NCBI GenBank assembly: GCA_011376105.1
Contig: DRPG01000436.1
Span: 1-44,235, forward strand
Direction: 5' to 3'
Length of the DNA: 44,235 nt
From: Deltaproteobacteria bacterium
Lineage (GTDB): Bacteria; Myxococcota_A; UBA796; GCA-2862545
In this document: positions 32,663 through 41,068 of the stretch, piece by piece
How the letters are laid out: every line of letters begins with the position of its first letter
How positions within the stretch are numbered: position 1 is the first letter of the stretch
The notes under the pieces: model-generated
The model's input: the letters and a program-made list of their open reading frames with translations, nothing else
The model's database searches: none
What the model was told of the DNA's origin: nothing
Translations under genes and position numbers: made by a program

Positions 32663-35014
32663 ATGGCGCATGCGGGGGGCAGCTCAGAGATCCGTAGGTT
32701 CCGTGTCCTCGACGTCCTAGGACGTGGGGGATATGGCTCGATCTATCGGGCGAAGTTTGCTGAGACCGGGAGGGAGATCACCCTCCGGTTCCTGTGCGAC
32801 GAGCTCGATCAGGATCCGAGGCAGATCGAGCGCCTCCAGCGGCTGCACCGGATCCTGGCGAAGATCCGTCACAGCACCCTGCCCAACCCCGCTGAGCTCC
32901 TCCGACTCGAGGATCGCTGGGTGGTCTGCACCGAGCACATCCGAGGCGCGAGCCTCCAGGAGCTGCTCGAGTCCACCACCCCGATCCCCGTCTCGATCGC
33001 GCTACAGCTCGCCGAGGCCACAGCCAACGCGCTGCACACGCTCCACAGCGCCCGGGATCGGCAGGGGCGCTCCCTGCGCCTGGTCCACCGGGGGCTGAGG
33101 CCCAGCAACCTGCTGCTGACCCCCAGGGGCGAGCTGAAGCTGCTGGACTTTGGGCTGCCCCGCCGTGGCCGCGATCCCCTAAGCGGCGATCTGCCCTACC
33201 TGCCCCCCGACGGCCCCAGCCAGGAAGACGGTGCGATCGACATCTACGCCCTGTCGATGGTGCTGGCGGAGCTGCTGGTGGGGCCCGTGGCCGGGGGAGC
33301 CGCCACCGGAGCGACCCACAGCACGCTGTTCGAACAGATCGACCAGGGTCTGGTGGAGGCGGAGGTCCCCGTCGGGGTGCGGGCCCTGGTGCGGGAGGGG
33401 ATCGCGCTGGATCCAGCGCTGCGCCCGAGCGCCCGGACCTTCGCCCGGGTGTGCCGGATCCTCCGCCCCGGGATCGAAGAGCACGATCTCGCGGCCTGGT
33501 CCAGCGCGATCATCCCCCCGCTGATCAAGCGCCGCCGCCTGATCGAGGGAGATCTCACCGGCAAGGTGATCGGAGAGGAGGAGATCGGTACCCAGATCGC
33601 GGCCCCCCGCCGACCTCCCCCACCGCCGGAGGTGGAGACCGAGCTGGCCCCCACCGGCACCGAGGAGCCCATCATCCACGGTGGACAGCCCCCCCTTCAC
33701 GCGGATCCCAGCCTCGGCATGGATCCAGGCGAGGAGGGGGCCGCCGAGCGCCGGGGGGGGGCACACGAGCCCCCGCCGGCTGCGTCCGTGCCGGTGATCC
33801 GCGACGCCTCAACCCCACGATCGGCTCCATCCTCCCGGGAGCGTCGATCCCTGCCCCCCGGGGCTGCCCGCGATCGCCCCTCCCTGCCCCCCGGGGCCGC
33901 CCGCGATCGCCCCTCCCTGCCCCCCGGGGCCGCCCGGGAGCGACGCTCCCTGCCCCCCGGGGCCACCCGCGATCGCCCCTCCCTGCCCCCCGGGGCGGGC
34001 AGCAAGGGCGGACGGATCACCGCGGGGCCCGATCCAGTCTCGGAGCAGCTGCCTCCGCCCCAACGCACCAAGCTACAGCTCGATCCTGCGCCCTACAGCG
34101 AGGGCCCCGCCGTCCAGGAGCCGCCGGGGGTCGACCCCTTGGTGCTGTCCACCGACTTCGAGCCGCCCCTGTCGGAGGCTCCCACCATGGGGCTCGCCGA
34201 CTCCTTCGAGGACGGCCCGCTGCCGCTGACTCCGATCCCTGGCGCCCTCGGCGAAGACGTCAGCGATCCGGAGACCGTCATCCGCCACCCGCTGCCCTTC
34301 GCCAGCGACGTGGCCACCACCCGGGGCGCACCGGATCGGGAGCTGCTGCCCGACGAGGGGCCCCAAGGCCTCGGAGATCGCCCCTTCCTGCAGGCCGCCG
34401 AGTCCACCGACGATCCCGAGACCCTGATCCGGGACTCCACCTCGTTCCTCCAGGATCTCCAGTCCGACGAGCTGGGCTTCCGGCTCCCGTCCACCTTTGG
34501 TGGAGAGGAGCCGGTCGACGACCCCGAGACCCTGATCCGCCCCGCCTCGTTCATCAACGACGCCGAGACCCAGAAGTTCACCCCCAACGGACAGGAGCTC
34601 GGGCCGCCCGAGGGGGAGCAGCTCGCCCCCCAGCGTCGTTGGTGGGCGATCATCGCCTCCCTGTCCGTGGTCGGGGTGATCGTCGCCGCGATCCTGGGCG
34701 GGCTGTCCATGTTCGTGGGGGGCTCAGCGGTCTTTGGTGGGATCCTGATCAGCCTGCTGACGGAGACGCCGGAGTCCAGGTGTACCTCCAACGTCGACAT
34801 TGGGCGTAGCTTCGTCCAAGAGGTCCGGCTGCGGCCCCGGCGCAACGCCCACCGGCTCCTCGATGATCTCGAGGCGGAGTGTGTCGCGGGCCGGATTGGG
34901 TTCGCGGGCACGGTGTTCGTGATCATCGAGCTCCGCAACCGCGGCGAGGACGGGATCCTCACCGACTACGAGCAACACAAGGTCCGCGAGGTCATGCAGG
35001 ACTGGAGCGAGTAG
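32663..35014 (+). CDS. Membrane-anchored kinase-like protein, predicted pseudokinase
   Basis: 783 residues. Residues 13-270 are a protein-kinase fold: glycine loop LGRGGYGSIY (19-28), an ITLRFL strand with Arg42 where the ATP-binding Lys is expected, HRGLRPSNLLL (142-152) where catalytic Asp is replaced by Gly144 and the following Lys by Arg, intact DFG (162-164), then DIYALSMVLAELLVG. Losing both Lys and the HRD Asp predicts little or no catalysis. A 390-residue disordered linker contains five 11-residue SLPPGAARDRP-type repeats and three DPET(L/V)IR motifs. A hydrophobic region (WWAIIASLSVVGVIVAAILG and beyond) anchors it, leaving about 80 C-terminal residues outside. Stop is TAG. It probably acts as a regulatory or scaffold receptor; DPETxIR threonines may be phosphorylated by another kinase. 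Confidence 0.8.
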   Translation: MAHAGGSSEIRRFRVLDVLGRGGYGSIYRAKFAETGREITLRFLCDELDQDPRQIERLQRLHRILAKIRHSTLPNPAELLRLEDRWVVCTEHIRGASLQELLESTTPIPVSIALQLAEATANALHTLHSARDRQGRSLRLVHRGLRPSNLLLTPRGELKLLDFGLPRRGRDPLSGDLPYLPPDGPSQEDGAIDIYALSMVLAELLVGPVAGGAATGATHSTLFEQIDQGLVEAEVPVGVRALVREGIALDPALRPSARTFARVCRILRPGIEEHDLAAWSSAIIPPLIKRRRLIEGDLTGKVIGEEEIGTQIAAPRRPPPPPEVETELAPTGTEEPIIHGGQPPLHADPSLGMDPGEEGAAERRGGAHEPPPAASVPVIRDASTPRSAPSSRERRSLPPGAARDRPSLPPGAARDRPSLPPGAARERRSLPPGATRDRPSLPPGAGSKGGRITAGPDPVSEQLPPPQRTKLQLDPAPYSEGPAVQEPPGVDPLVLSTDFEPPLSEAPTMGLADSFEDGPLPLTPIPGALGEDVSDPETVIRHPLPFASDVATTRGAPDRELLPDEGPQGLGDRPFLQAAESTDDPETLIRDSTSFLQDLQSDELGFRLPSTFGGEEPVDDPETLIRPASFINDAETQKFTPNGQELGPPEGEQLAPQRRWWAIIASLSVVGVIVAAILGGLSMFVGGSAVFGGILISLLTETPESRCTSNVDIGRSFVQEVRLRPRRNAHRLLDDLEAECVAGRIGFAGTVFVIIELRNRGEDGILTDYEQHKVREVMQDWSE
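33851..34000 (+). repeat. 33-bp coding tandem repeat in the kinase linker
   Basis: Four full units (33851-33883, 33884-33916, 33917-33949, 33950-33982) and a partial fifth, each beginning CTGCCCCCCGGGGC and encoding LPPGA(A/T)R(D/E)R(P/R)S. Copy differences are few, so the array is young. Being a multiple of three it can change copy number without breaking the gene. Most copies contain CGATCG. Confidence 0.92.
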
Positions 35015-35080
35015 CGCCTCCACAGGGCGCCTCGTGATACAGCTGGAGATCCCAGCCAACCCTTCTCCCCCGTCCGACGA

Positions 35081-36151
35081 GTGAGCACCGAAGCCCCCGA
35101 GATCACAAAGCAGCTGCTCACCCCTCCGCGGGTGCGGCGGGCCTGGTACATCCTCTGCCGGAGTGACGAGCTGGGCAAGGCTCCAATCCCCCGGACCCTG
35201 TTCGGGGATCCGATCGTGCTGTTCCGCGACGCCGAGGGCACAGCCGGTGCGCTGGTGGATCGCTGTCCCCACCGCAGCGTGCCCCTGTCCGGAGGTGACG
35301 TGGTCCAGGGCACGCTGCGGTGTCCCTACCACGGCTGGCGCTTTGCTCCTGACGGCGCCTGTGTCCACATCCCGGCCCTGATCGGGCTGTCGGATCGGGC
35401 GGTCCATGCCGCGACGGCCTACCCCGTCCGCGAGCGCCAGGGCTACATCTGGTGCTGGGCCGATCCCACGAGCCCGCCCCAGACCGAGCCCTGGAGCTTC
35501 CGCCTCTCGAGCGAGCCCGGATACACCGTGGTGCAGCGCGAGGTCCGGGCACAGGCCACGATCCATGCGGTCGCCGAGAACGCACTGGACGTGCCCCACA
35601 CCGCCTTCCTCCACGGCGGCCTGTTCCGCAACGACGCGGATCGACAGCCGATCCAGTGTGTGGTCCAGCGCTACGCCGATCACGTCGAGTGCGAGTATGT
35701 GGGGGAGTCTCGTCCCGAGGGGATCGTCGGCAGGCTGCTGTCTCCCTCGGGGGGGGTGGTCACTCACTTTGATAGGTTCTACCTGCCCTCTATCGTCGAG
35801 GTCGAGTACCGGATCGGCGACGAGAACCACATCCTGGTCAACGCAGCCCTGACGCCGGCGGACGACTTCGACACGGTGCTGCACGCGGTCGTCGCGGTGC
35901 GCACCCGGGTGCCCGGCTGGCTGCTGCGCCCCCTGGTGATGCCGTTCGCGCTGCGGATCTTTGGCCAGGACGCCAAGATCCTCGCCCAGCAGACCGAGAT
36001 CATGCACCGCTTCGAGGAGCAGCGGTTCGTGAGCACTGAGCTCGATCTGCTGGGGCCCCACATCCTCAAGCTGCTCCAGCGCGCCGAGCGCGACGATCTG
36101 GGCGATCTACAGCGTCCGCCGACCCGCCGCGAGATCACGATGCTGGTCTGA
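35081..36151 (+). CDS. Rieske non-haem iron oxygenase (alpha-subunit type)
   Basis: 356 residues. The Rieske [2Fe-2S] site is CPHRS (Cys62, His64) plus CPYHGW (Cys81, His84). The mononuclear iron site is in ENALDVPHTAFLH, the D-x2-H-x4-H pattern of ring-hydroxylating and related oxygenases. The C-terminal half is hydrophobic in part (WLLRPLVMPFALRIFGQDAK) and resembles pheophorbide/chlorophyllide-oxygenase-like or sterol-desaturase-like members rather than classical naphthalene-type enzymes. Its substrate is unknown. A reductase partner is not encoded nearby. Start is GTG 35081, where the family N-terminus (VRRAWYILCRSDEL) begins shortly after. The stop shares one base with the next start (TGATG). 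Confidence 0.88.
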   Translation: MSTEAPEITKQLLTPPRVRRAWYILCRSDELGKAPIPRTLFGDPIVLFRDAEGTAGALVDRCPHRSVPLSGGDVVQGTLRCPYHGWRFAPDGACVHIPALIGLSDRAVHAATAYPVRERQGYIWCWADPTSPPQTEPWSFRLSSEPGYTVVQREVRAQATIHAVAENALDVPHTAFLHGGLFRNDADRQPIQCVVQRYADHVECEYVGESRPEGIVGRLLSPSGGVVTHFDRFYLPSIVEVEYRIGDENHILVNAALTPADDFDTVLHAVVAVRTRVPGWLLRPLVMPFALRIFGQDAKILAQQTEIMHRFEEQRFVSTELDLLGPHILKLLQRAERDDLGDLQRPPTRREITMLV

Positions 36152-38514
36152 TGTCCGACGCGCTCCCGATCGATGCCCTGGCCACAGACCTCTCGGCCGC
36201 CTGGCACGCGGGGCCGGTGGTGGTGACCGCCCCCACCGGCTCGGGCAAGTCGACCCAGGTCCCGCGCTGGTGTGCAGCCTGGGGCCGGGTCTTGGTGGTG
36301 CAGCCCCGGAGGGTCGCCGCCCGGGCCCTGGCGACCCGGGTGGCCCAGCTCCAGCATGCTCAGCTGGGCGAGGGGGTGGGCTACGCGGTGCGGGACGAGC
36401 GCGTGGCCCGCTCCGACACCACGATCCTGTTCGTGACCACCGGTGTGGCCCTGAGGATGCTCCGCGCCGGAGATCTCGCGTCCTTCGACACGGTGATCCT
36501 CGACGAGCTCCACGAGCGCAGCCTGGACCTCGATCTGCTGCTGGCCCTGCTGGCGGATCACCCCCACCTGGTGGCGATGTCCGCCACCCTCGACGGCGAG
36601 GCCGTCGCAGCCCACCTCGGCGCGACCCACCTGGCGGGTCGGGGCCGCACCTTCCCGGTGGAGATCGAGCACCTCGCCGATCAACCCCCGCTGCCCGAGG
36701 CCGATCGCCTGGAGGCGCGGATCGCCGACGCCCTGGACGCAGCCCCCCCCGAGGGAGACGTGCTGGTGTTCTTGCCCGGCAGAGGGGAGATCCACCGGGC
36801 CGCCGAGCGGCTCCGTCCCCGCCCCCAGCTCGAGGTGCTCGAGCTGCACGGGGGCCTGTCCCTGCCCGATCAGGCCCGGGTGTTCCGGCCCAGCGACCGG
36901 CGCAAGGTGATCCTGGCCACCAACGTGGCTGAGACCTCCCTGACCGTACCGGGGATCCGGGTGGTGATCGACAGCGGGCTGGTGCGGCGGAACCGCTACC
37001 ACCAGGGCCGTGGCGTGCTGACCCTCACCGCCGTCGCCACGGACTCCGCTGAGCAGCGGGCGGGCAGGGCGGGCCGCACCGCCCCGGGGGTGGCGCTGCG
37101 CCTGTGGTCCTCGCCGACGGGCCTGCGGAGCCGGACCCCCCCTCAGATCCATCGGGAGTCCCTGGTGCCGCTGGTCCTCGGGGCCGCCGCCTGTGGCGCC
37201 CCTGGGCTGGAGCTGCCCTGGCTGGATCCACCCAGGGATCATGCGATCGAGGCCGCCCGGAGCATCCTGCGGGGGCTCGGCGCCCTGGGGTCCGATCACC
37301 GGCTGACCGAGGTGGGTGAGGAGCTGTTCGGGCTGCCCCTCGATCCAGCGCTGGGGCGGCTGCTGGTCGAGGGCCGGGGGAGAGGCCCCGGGGCCCTGGC
37401 GGACGCCCTCGATCTGGTCGCTGCGCTGTCGATCAGCCGCCCCCTGTTCGAGCGCGCCCGCCCCACCGACGAGGGAGACGATCTCCGGGGGCCACGCCCC
37501 TGGCCCGGGGTGCACCTCGAGGGCCTGGATCCCGACGGCACCAGCGGCTGCGACGCGACCGCCCTGGTGCGGGCGATCCGCGAGGGAGAGCCCAGACGCC
37601 ACCACCTCGATCCCCACGCCCTGCGGGAGGCTCGACAGGTCGCGGGGCGGCTCCGGAGCGCGCTCGGGCTCACCGGCGCCCCGGGGCCCTTCGATCGGAG
37701 GCGGCTGGCGCAGCTGCTGCTGGACGCCTGGCCCGGGGTGGCCCACGTCCAGCGCCACCGCAGGCGACGCGTGGGCTGGAGCAACGGCGGGACCGAGCTG
37801 CAGCTGGTGACCGGCAGCGCCGTCGATCCAGAGACCACCGAGGCGATCCTGGTCCTCGACGTACGCGCTGTGGCCCGACACCGCCTCGAGCAGCAGCGGC
37901 TGTGCACCGCGGCGATGCCCGTGCCCCTGGCCTGGCTCCAGCACGCCGGCCTGGGGCGGGATCGCCTCGCGGGGAGCACGCTACGGAGCGGAGCCGCGGT
38001 GGCGGTGATCGAGCGGATCTACGCGGGGCGGGTCCTGCAGCGTCGCGAGGAGATCCCCACCGGCGCGCTGGCCCGCGAGGCGATCCGGGAGCTGTTCCTG
38101 CAGGGCCGGATCTTCGACCTCGAGCTCGCCCGCGATCGGCTCGAGGCCCAGACCCTGTGGGCACGGCTCCACGACACCCCCCTGCCACCGGAGCTCCCCG
38201 CCTGGATCGACGCCCGGCTCGAGGCCCTGGGCCTCGAAGACGGCGCAGACCTGGCCCTGCTCGACGCCGACGATCTGCTGCCCGACGATCTACCCGCCTG
38301 GGATCGGGAGCGCCTCGATCGAGACTTCCCCAGGAGCCTGGATCTCGGAGACGCGGTCTACGCGATCCACTACCACCCCGCGAGGCGCCTGCTGGTGCTG
38401 GAGAAGACCTCGGGGCCCCGCAAGACCCTGCCGCCGCTGCGGTACGTGCCCAAGGTGCCCGGGTGGCGGATCGAGGTGGTGGATCGCAACGTCCGGAGGA
38501 TCCTGCGGGAGTGA
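36151..38514 (+). CDS. hrpB: ATP-dependent RNA helicase HrpB
   Basis: 787-residue DEAH-box helicase. Walker A is VTAPTGSGKST, motif Ia VVQPRRVAARALA, motif II ILDELHERSLDLDLLLAL (DELH), motif III MSATLDGE, motif V ATNVAETSLTVPGIRVVIDSG and motif VI EQRAGRAGRTAPGVALRLW. The C-terminal third has the HA2/OB region and the HrpB-specific end with VPGWRIEVVDRNVRRIL. Size is typical (about 800-840). It is an RNA helicase of unclear physiological role in most bacteria. The ATG is fused to the TGA of the Rieske gene (TGATG), so translation may be coupled, though no functional link is known. Confidence 0.95.
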   Translation: MSDALPIDALATDLSAAWHAGPVVVTAPTGSGKSTQVPRWCAAWGRVLVVQPRRVAARALATRVAQLQHAQLGEGVGYAVRDERVARSDTTILFVTTGVALRMLRAGDLASFDTVILDELHERSLDLDLLLALLADHPHLVAMSATLDGEAVAAHLGATHLAGRGRTFPVEIEHLADQPPLPEADRLEARIADALDAAPPEGDVLVFLPGRGEIHRAAERLRPRPQLEVLELHGGLSLPDQARVFRPSDRRKVILATNVAETSLTVPGIRVVIDSGLVRRNRYHQGRGVLTLTAVATDSAEQRAGRAGRTAPGVALRLWSSPTGLRSRTPPQIHRESLVPLVLGAAACGAPGLELPWLDPPRDHAIEAARSILRGLGALGSDHRLTEVGEELFGLPLDPALGRLLVEGRGRGPGALADALDLVAALSISRPLFERARPTDEGDDLRGPRPWPGVHLEGLDPDGTSGCDATALVRAIREGEPRRHHLDPHALREARQVAGRLRSALGLTGAPGPFDRRRLAQLLLDAWPGVAHVQRHRRRRVGWSNGGTELQLVTGSAVDPETTEAILVLDVRAVARHRLEQQRLCTAAMPVPLAWLQHAGLGRDRLAGSTLRSGAAVAVIERIYAGRVLQRREEIPTGALAREAIRELFLQGRIFDLELARDRLEAQTLWARLHDTPLPPELPAWIDARLEALGLEDGADLALLDADDLLPDDLPAWDRERLDRDFPRSLDLGDAVYAIHYHPARRLLVLEKTSGPRKTLPPLRYVPKVPGWRIEVVDRNVRRILRE

Positions 38515-38585
38515 CTCGATCGAGCCGGGGGGGGGTGTAGCGCTCGAGCCCGTCCCGGGACAGAGTGCAGAGCCAGGGAGGATCC

Positions 38586-39353
38586 ATGAAGCCGATGCAC
38601 CTGCTCATTGTGTCGTTGTTCGCCTGCAAGACCCCCGCCCCGAAGCCGGTGACGACCCCGACCCCCAGCCCCGCCCCGGCCCCGATCACCCCCCCCGACG
38701 CAGAGGTGATCGAGCTGCTCACCCGCGACGACGTGACCCTGGAGGCCGACTGGTACGACTCGGGCGTCGCCGGCGGCCCCGCCTTCGTGCTGCTGCACAT
38801 GATCCCCCCGACCTACGATCGCACCAGCTGGCCCGCCGCGTTCATCGATCGCCTGATCGAGCAGGGCTGGTCCGTGCTGGTGCTGGATCGCCGGGGTGCA
38901 GGGGCGTCGGAGGGTCTGGCCATCGAGGCCTACGAGGGCCCTGACGGCAAGCTCGACGTCGAGGCCGCCACCCGGTTCCTCCAGGATCGTGCAGCGGGCC
39001 CGCTGGCGATCATCGGGGCCTCCAACGGCACGACCTCGATGCTGGACTACACCGTGTGGGCCGGCGGCGAGGGGCTGCCGGCGCCGGTCGCGGTGGGGCT
39101 GATGACCGGCGGCACCTACACCGAGAACCAGAACTCGTTTTCGTCGCTGCCTCCGATCCCCGCGGTGTTCACCTACTCCACCGCAGAGCGTGCCTGGTCT
39201 GAGGACCAGCGCCCCCTCGATCCGGGCAGCTGGTCCTTCCTCGAGTACGAAGGCGGCGCCCACGGCACCCAGATGTTCGACGTCAAGCCCAAGGTCAAGG
39301 GCGATCTGGTCGACTTCTTTGCCTCTGTTTTTAGGGTAGACTTCGCACCATGA
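38586..39353 (+). CDS. Alpha/beta-hydrolase-fold lipoprotein
   Basis: 255 residues. A short signal MKPMHLLIVSLFACKT has a lipobox (LFAC) and is followed by a Pro/Thr linker (TPTPSPAPAPITPP). The domain shows GPAFVLLHMIPPTYDRTSW, then GWSVLVLDRRGAGASEG, the nucleophile elbow IIGASNGTTSML (GxSxG with Ser), and a late EGGAHGTQMF with the candidate catalytic His. These are features of serine hydrolases of the dienelactone-hydrolase/lipase type. Substrate unknown; expected in the periplasm or outer membrane. The ATG at 38586 follows GGGAGG. It shares an ATGA overlap with the next lipoprotein gene, so they form an operon. Confidence 0.82.
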   Translation: MKPMHLLIVSLFACKTPAPKPVTTPTPSPAPAPITPPDAEVIELLTRDDVTLEADWYDSGVAGGPAFVLLHMIPPTYDRTSWPAAFIDRLIEQGWSVLVLDRRGAGASEGLAIEAYEGPDGKLDVEAATRFLQDRAAGPLAIIGASNGTTSMLDYTVWAGGEGLPAPVAVGLMTGGTYTENQNSFSSLPPIPAVFTYSTAERAWSEDQRPLDPGSWSFLEYEGGAHGTQMFDVKPKVKGDLVDFFASVFRVDFAP

Positions 39354-39817
39354 CACGATCCCTCCTCTCCCCGCTCCGGTGGCTCTCGCCCCCGCTCATC
39401 CTCGCAGCGGCTTGCTCAGGAGAGCCTGAGGTCGCCGAGATCTCCACCGCCGAGTATGGGTGCCTCCACATCGCCGAGGGTCAGCTCGCCGACGTCTCGA
39501 CCGAGCGCAACGCCGCGGTGACCCTCTCCCTCGGGCGCGATCCCTACCGGATCAACATGCTGCCCGACGTGCCCGGCTTCGTCGCCCTTGAGCTGGGGGC
39601 TGAGACCCCGGTGGTGGTACTGACCGACTTCGCGGGCACCCTGTCCGCCGTCTGGCGGGGCGACGAGCGGGAGGAGCTGCCCGAAGGAGCCCCCGATCCC
39701 TACTGCGACGAGGACATCCCCGAGCACCACGAGCTCACCCTCGCCGCAGGCACCAACCACCTAGAGCTGGGCCCGGTGTACCAGGGCAACGTCTGGCTGA
39801 TGATCGCCGAGCCGTGA
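39350..39817 (+). CDS. Small lipoprotein of unknown function
   Basis: 155 residues with lipoprotein signal MTRSLLSPLRWLSPPL then LILAAACSGE (AAAC lipobox). The mature part has about 130 residues with beta-rich character (AAVTLSLGRDPYRIN, GFVALELGAETPVVVL, HHELTLAAGTNHLELGPVY) and an acidic EREELPEGAPDPYCDED stretch. No family recognised. It overlaps the hydrolase gene by ATGA. A -10-like TAGACT (39337-39342) ends seven bases before the ATG, so it could also have its own leaderless promoter. A GC-rich hairpin follows the stop. Confidence 0.75.
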   Translation: MTRSLLSPLRWLSPPLILAAACSGEPEVAEISTAEYGCLHIAEGQLADVSTERNAAVTLSLGRDPYRINMLPDVPGFVALELGAETPVVVLTDFAGTLSAVWRGDEREELPEGAPDPYCDEDIPEHHELTLAAGTNHLELGPVYQGNVWLMIAEP

Positions 39818-39818
39818 G

Positions 39819-39843
39819 CCGGGCCCGGGGTCGCCGGGCCCGG
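39819..39843. terminator. GC-rich hairpin after the lipoprotein operon
   Basis: CCGGGCCCGG (39819-39828) and CCGGGCCCGG (39834-39843) are each palindromic and complementary, giving a 10-bp stem with a 5-base loop directly after the stop codon at 39815-39817. There is no T-run, so intrinsic termination is uncertain; the site lies between convergent genes, where a two-way stop would be useful. Confidence 0.45.
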
Positions 39844-39933
39844 GCGCTCAGCACGCTGGGACAGACGAGCGACGCCCTGCTGCTGCGGCGGCGGACTGAG
39901 TCGCTGGATCTTGGCGCTCAGTACGCTGGGACA
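39843..39933. repeat. 21-bp direct repeat spanning a gene end
   Basis: GGCGCTCAGCACGCTGGGAC plus A (39843-39863) recurs with one change at 39913-39933, 70 bases on. The second copy includes the stop and last codons (VPAY) of the vWA-like lipoprotein gene at 39918. The first copy looks like a duplicated gene tail left in the spacer. Confidence 0.75.
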
Positions 39934-40973
39934 AACCGCGACATGTCGCGCACATACTCGATCCGGATGGTCGCCCCCCGGGCCGGCACCGCGTCGGGTG
40001 CAAACCGGACGAGCCAGGTCTCGGGATCGTAGGTGAAGCCCTCCTGGGGATCCTCGAACAGCTCGAGCTGATCGACATACACCGCCACGCTGCCGGGCTC
40101 GGCGGCGCGCTGGAGCCGGAAGCTGTCCCGCAGCCCGGTGGCGTGGGCCCCGAGCCGCTCGAGAGCCCCGCTCCAGTCCTCGCCGCAGATGTCGGCGACC
40201 CACCCCCCGGTGGCCCGCGCCACGCGCTGGTACCGGGTGCCGGGGTAGACGTCGGGGCAGCCGCTCGCCTCAGTGCCGAGGATCCCCGCCACCAGCACCC
40301 GGTTGACGTCGTCGTGGACGTCGATCAGCGCCTCGACGATCTCCCCGACGGGGACGAGGCGCTCTTGGCTGGTGTAGCAGGAGGTCGGACTGTCGTCGGA
40401 CAGCGCACCATCGTCGGAGCAGTCGTCCTCGTCGGTGACAAACACCACGAGCAGATCCGCGTCCTCGCGCACCAGCCGGGGAGCCTCCGGGGGCTCCCCT
40501 CCATCGACGGTCAGCGCGAGCAGGGCCGCAGACAGCCCCCGCTCCTTGTCGGAGCCGGAGGTGCCCACCCGCAGCCGCTCGGCAAACGAGCCAGCGGAGC
40601 CCCACTCAGCGGTGTAGATCGCCTCATCGGACGTATCGGGGCTCCACCCCTCCCCGTCCCAGGGCCCGGACGAGGTGGTGACCACCTCCATCTGGTACCC
40701 GATCCCGGCCCCGTCGAGGACCTCAGCGAAGGAGCCAAACTGCTCGATCAGCTGCTCCTGAGCACCCGCCATCGTGGCGGTGTCGTCGATCACCCACAGG
40801 ACATCCACCTGATCCAGGGGGGCCTGGACGAAGGTCTCAGCCTGCTGATCGAGCTCGATCGCGACCTCGAAGGTGCAGCCGGTCAGCTCGATCAGCACCC
40901 CGAGCGAGGCGAGGCCATAGCTGGAGAGCCTACGCCAAGAGGGCCTGCTCGAGGTGATCATCGTGTGTGGCAT
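39918..40973 (-). CDS. vWA-like lipoprotein, degenerate MIDAS
   Basis: 351 residues. The N-terminal signal ends in a lipobox, VLIELTGC. The vWA-like domain begins with DVLWVIDDTATMAGAQEQL, where the DxSxS metal site of true MIDAS domains reads DDTAT. Later elements are MEVVTTSSGPW, KERGLSAALLAL, LVVFVTDEDDCSDDGA (distal acidic residues) and several cysteines (SCYTSQ, SGCPDVY, DICGEDW). The C-terminus has a small beta segment, YDPETWLVRFAPDAVPARG. It has the same order as the 41069-42082 product, a tandem paralogue. Two starts are possible, 40973 or 40961; neither has a strong ribosome site. Probable role: surface or periplasmic adhesion/scaffold (inference from domain). Confidence 0.8.
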   Translation of the reverse strand: MPHTMITSSRPSWRRLSSYGLASLGVLIELTGCTFEVAIELDQQAETFVQAPLDQVDVLWVIDDTATMAGAQEQLIEQFGSFAEVLDGAGIGYQMEVVTTSSGPWDGEGWSPDTSDEAIYTAEWGSAGSFAERLRVGTSGSDKERGLSAALLALTVDGGEPPEAPRLVREDADLLVVFVTDEDDCSDDGALSDDSPTSCYTSQERLVPVGEIVEALIDVHDDVNRVLVAGILGTEASGCPDVYPGTRYQRVARATGGWVADICGEDWSGALERLGAHATGLRDSFRLQRAAEPGSVAVYVDQLELFEDPQEGFTYDPETWLVRFAPDAVPARGATIRIEYVRDMSRFVPAY

Positions 40974-41068
40974 CCCGGTCCCGCTCACCGTTGGACGCCT
41001 GCATTGTTCACGCTCGGGCCGAACACCGTCCACCCGAATCGATCACCTCCTCCGATCGACACGGTGCT

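Noticed and set aside
39337-39342. TAGACT as a confident separate promoter for the small lipoprotein
   Set aside because: The gene also has an ATGA overlap with the hydrolase gene, which explains expression by coupling; kept only as part of the leaderless pattern.
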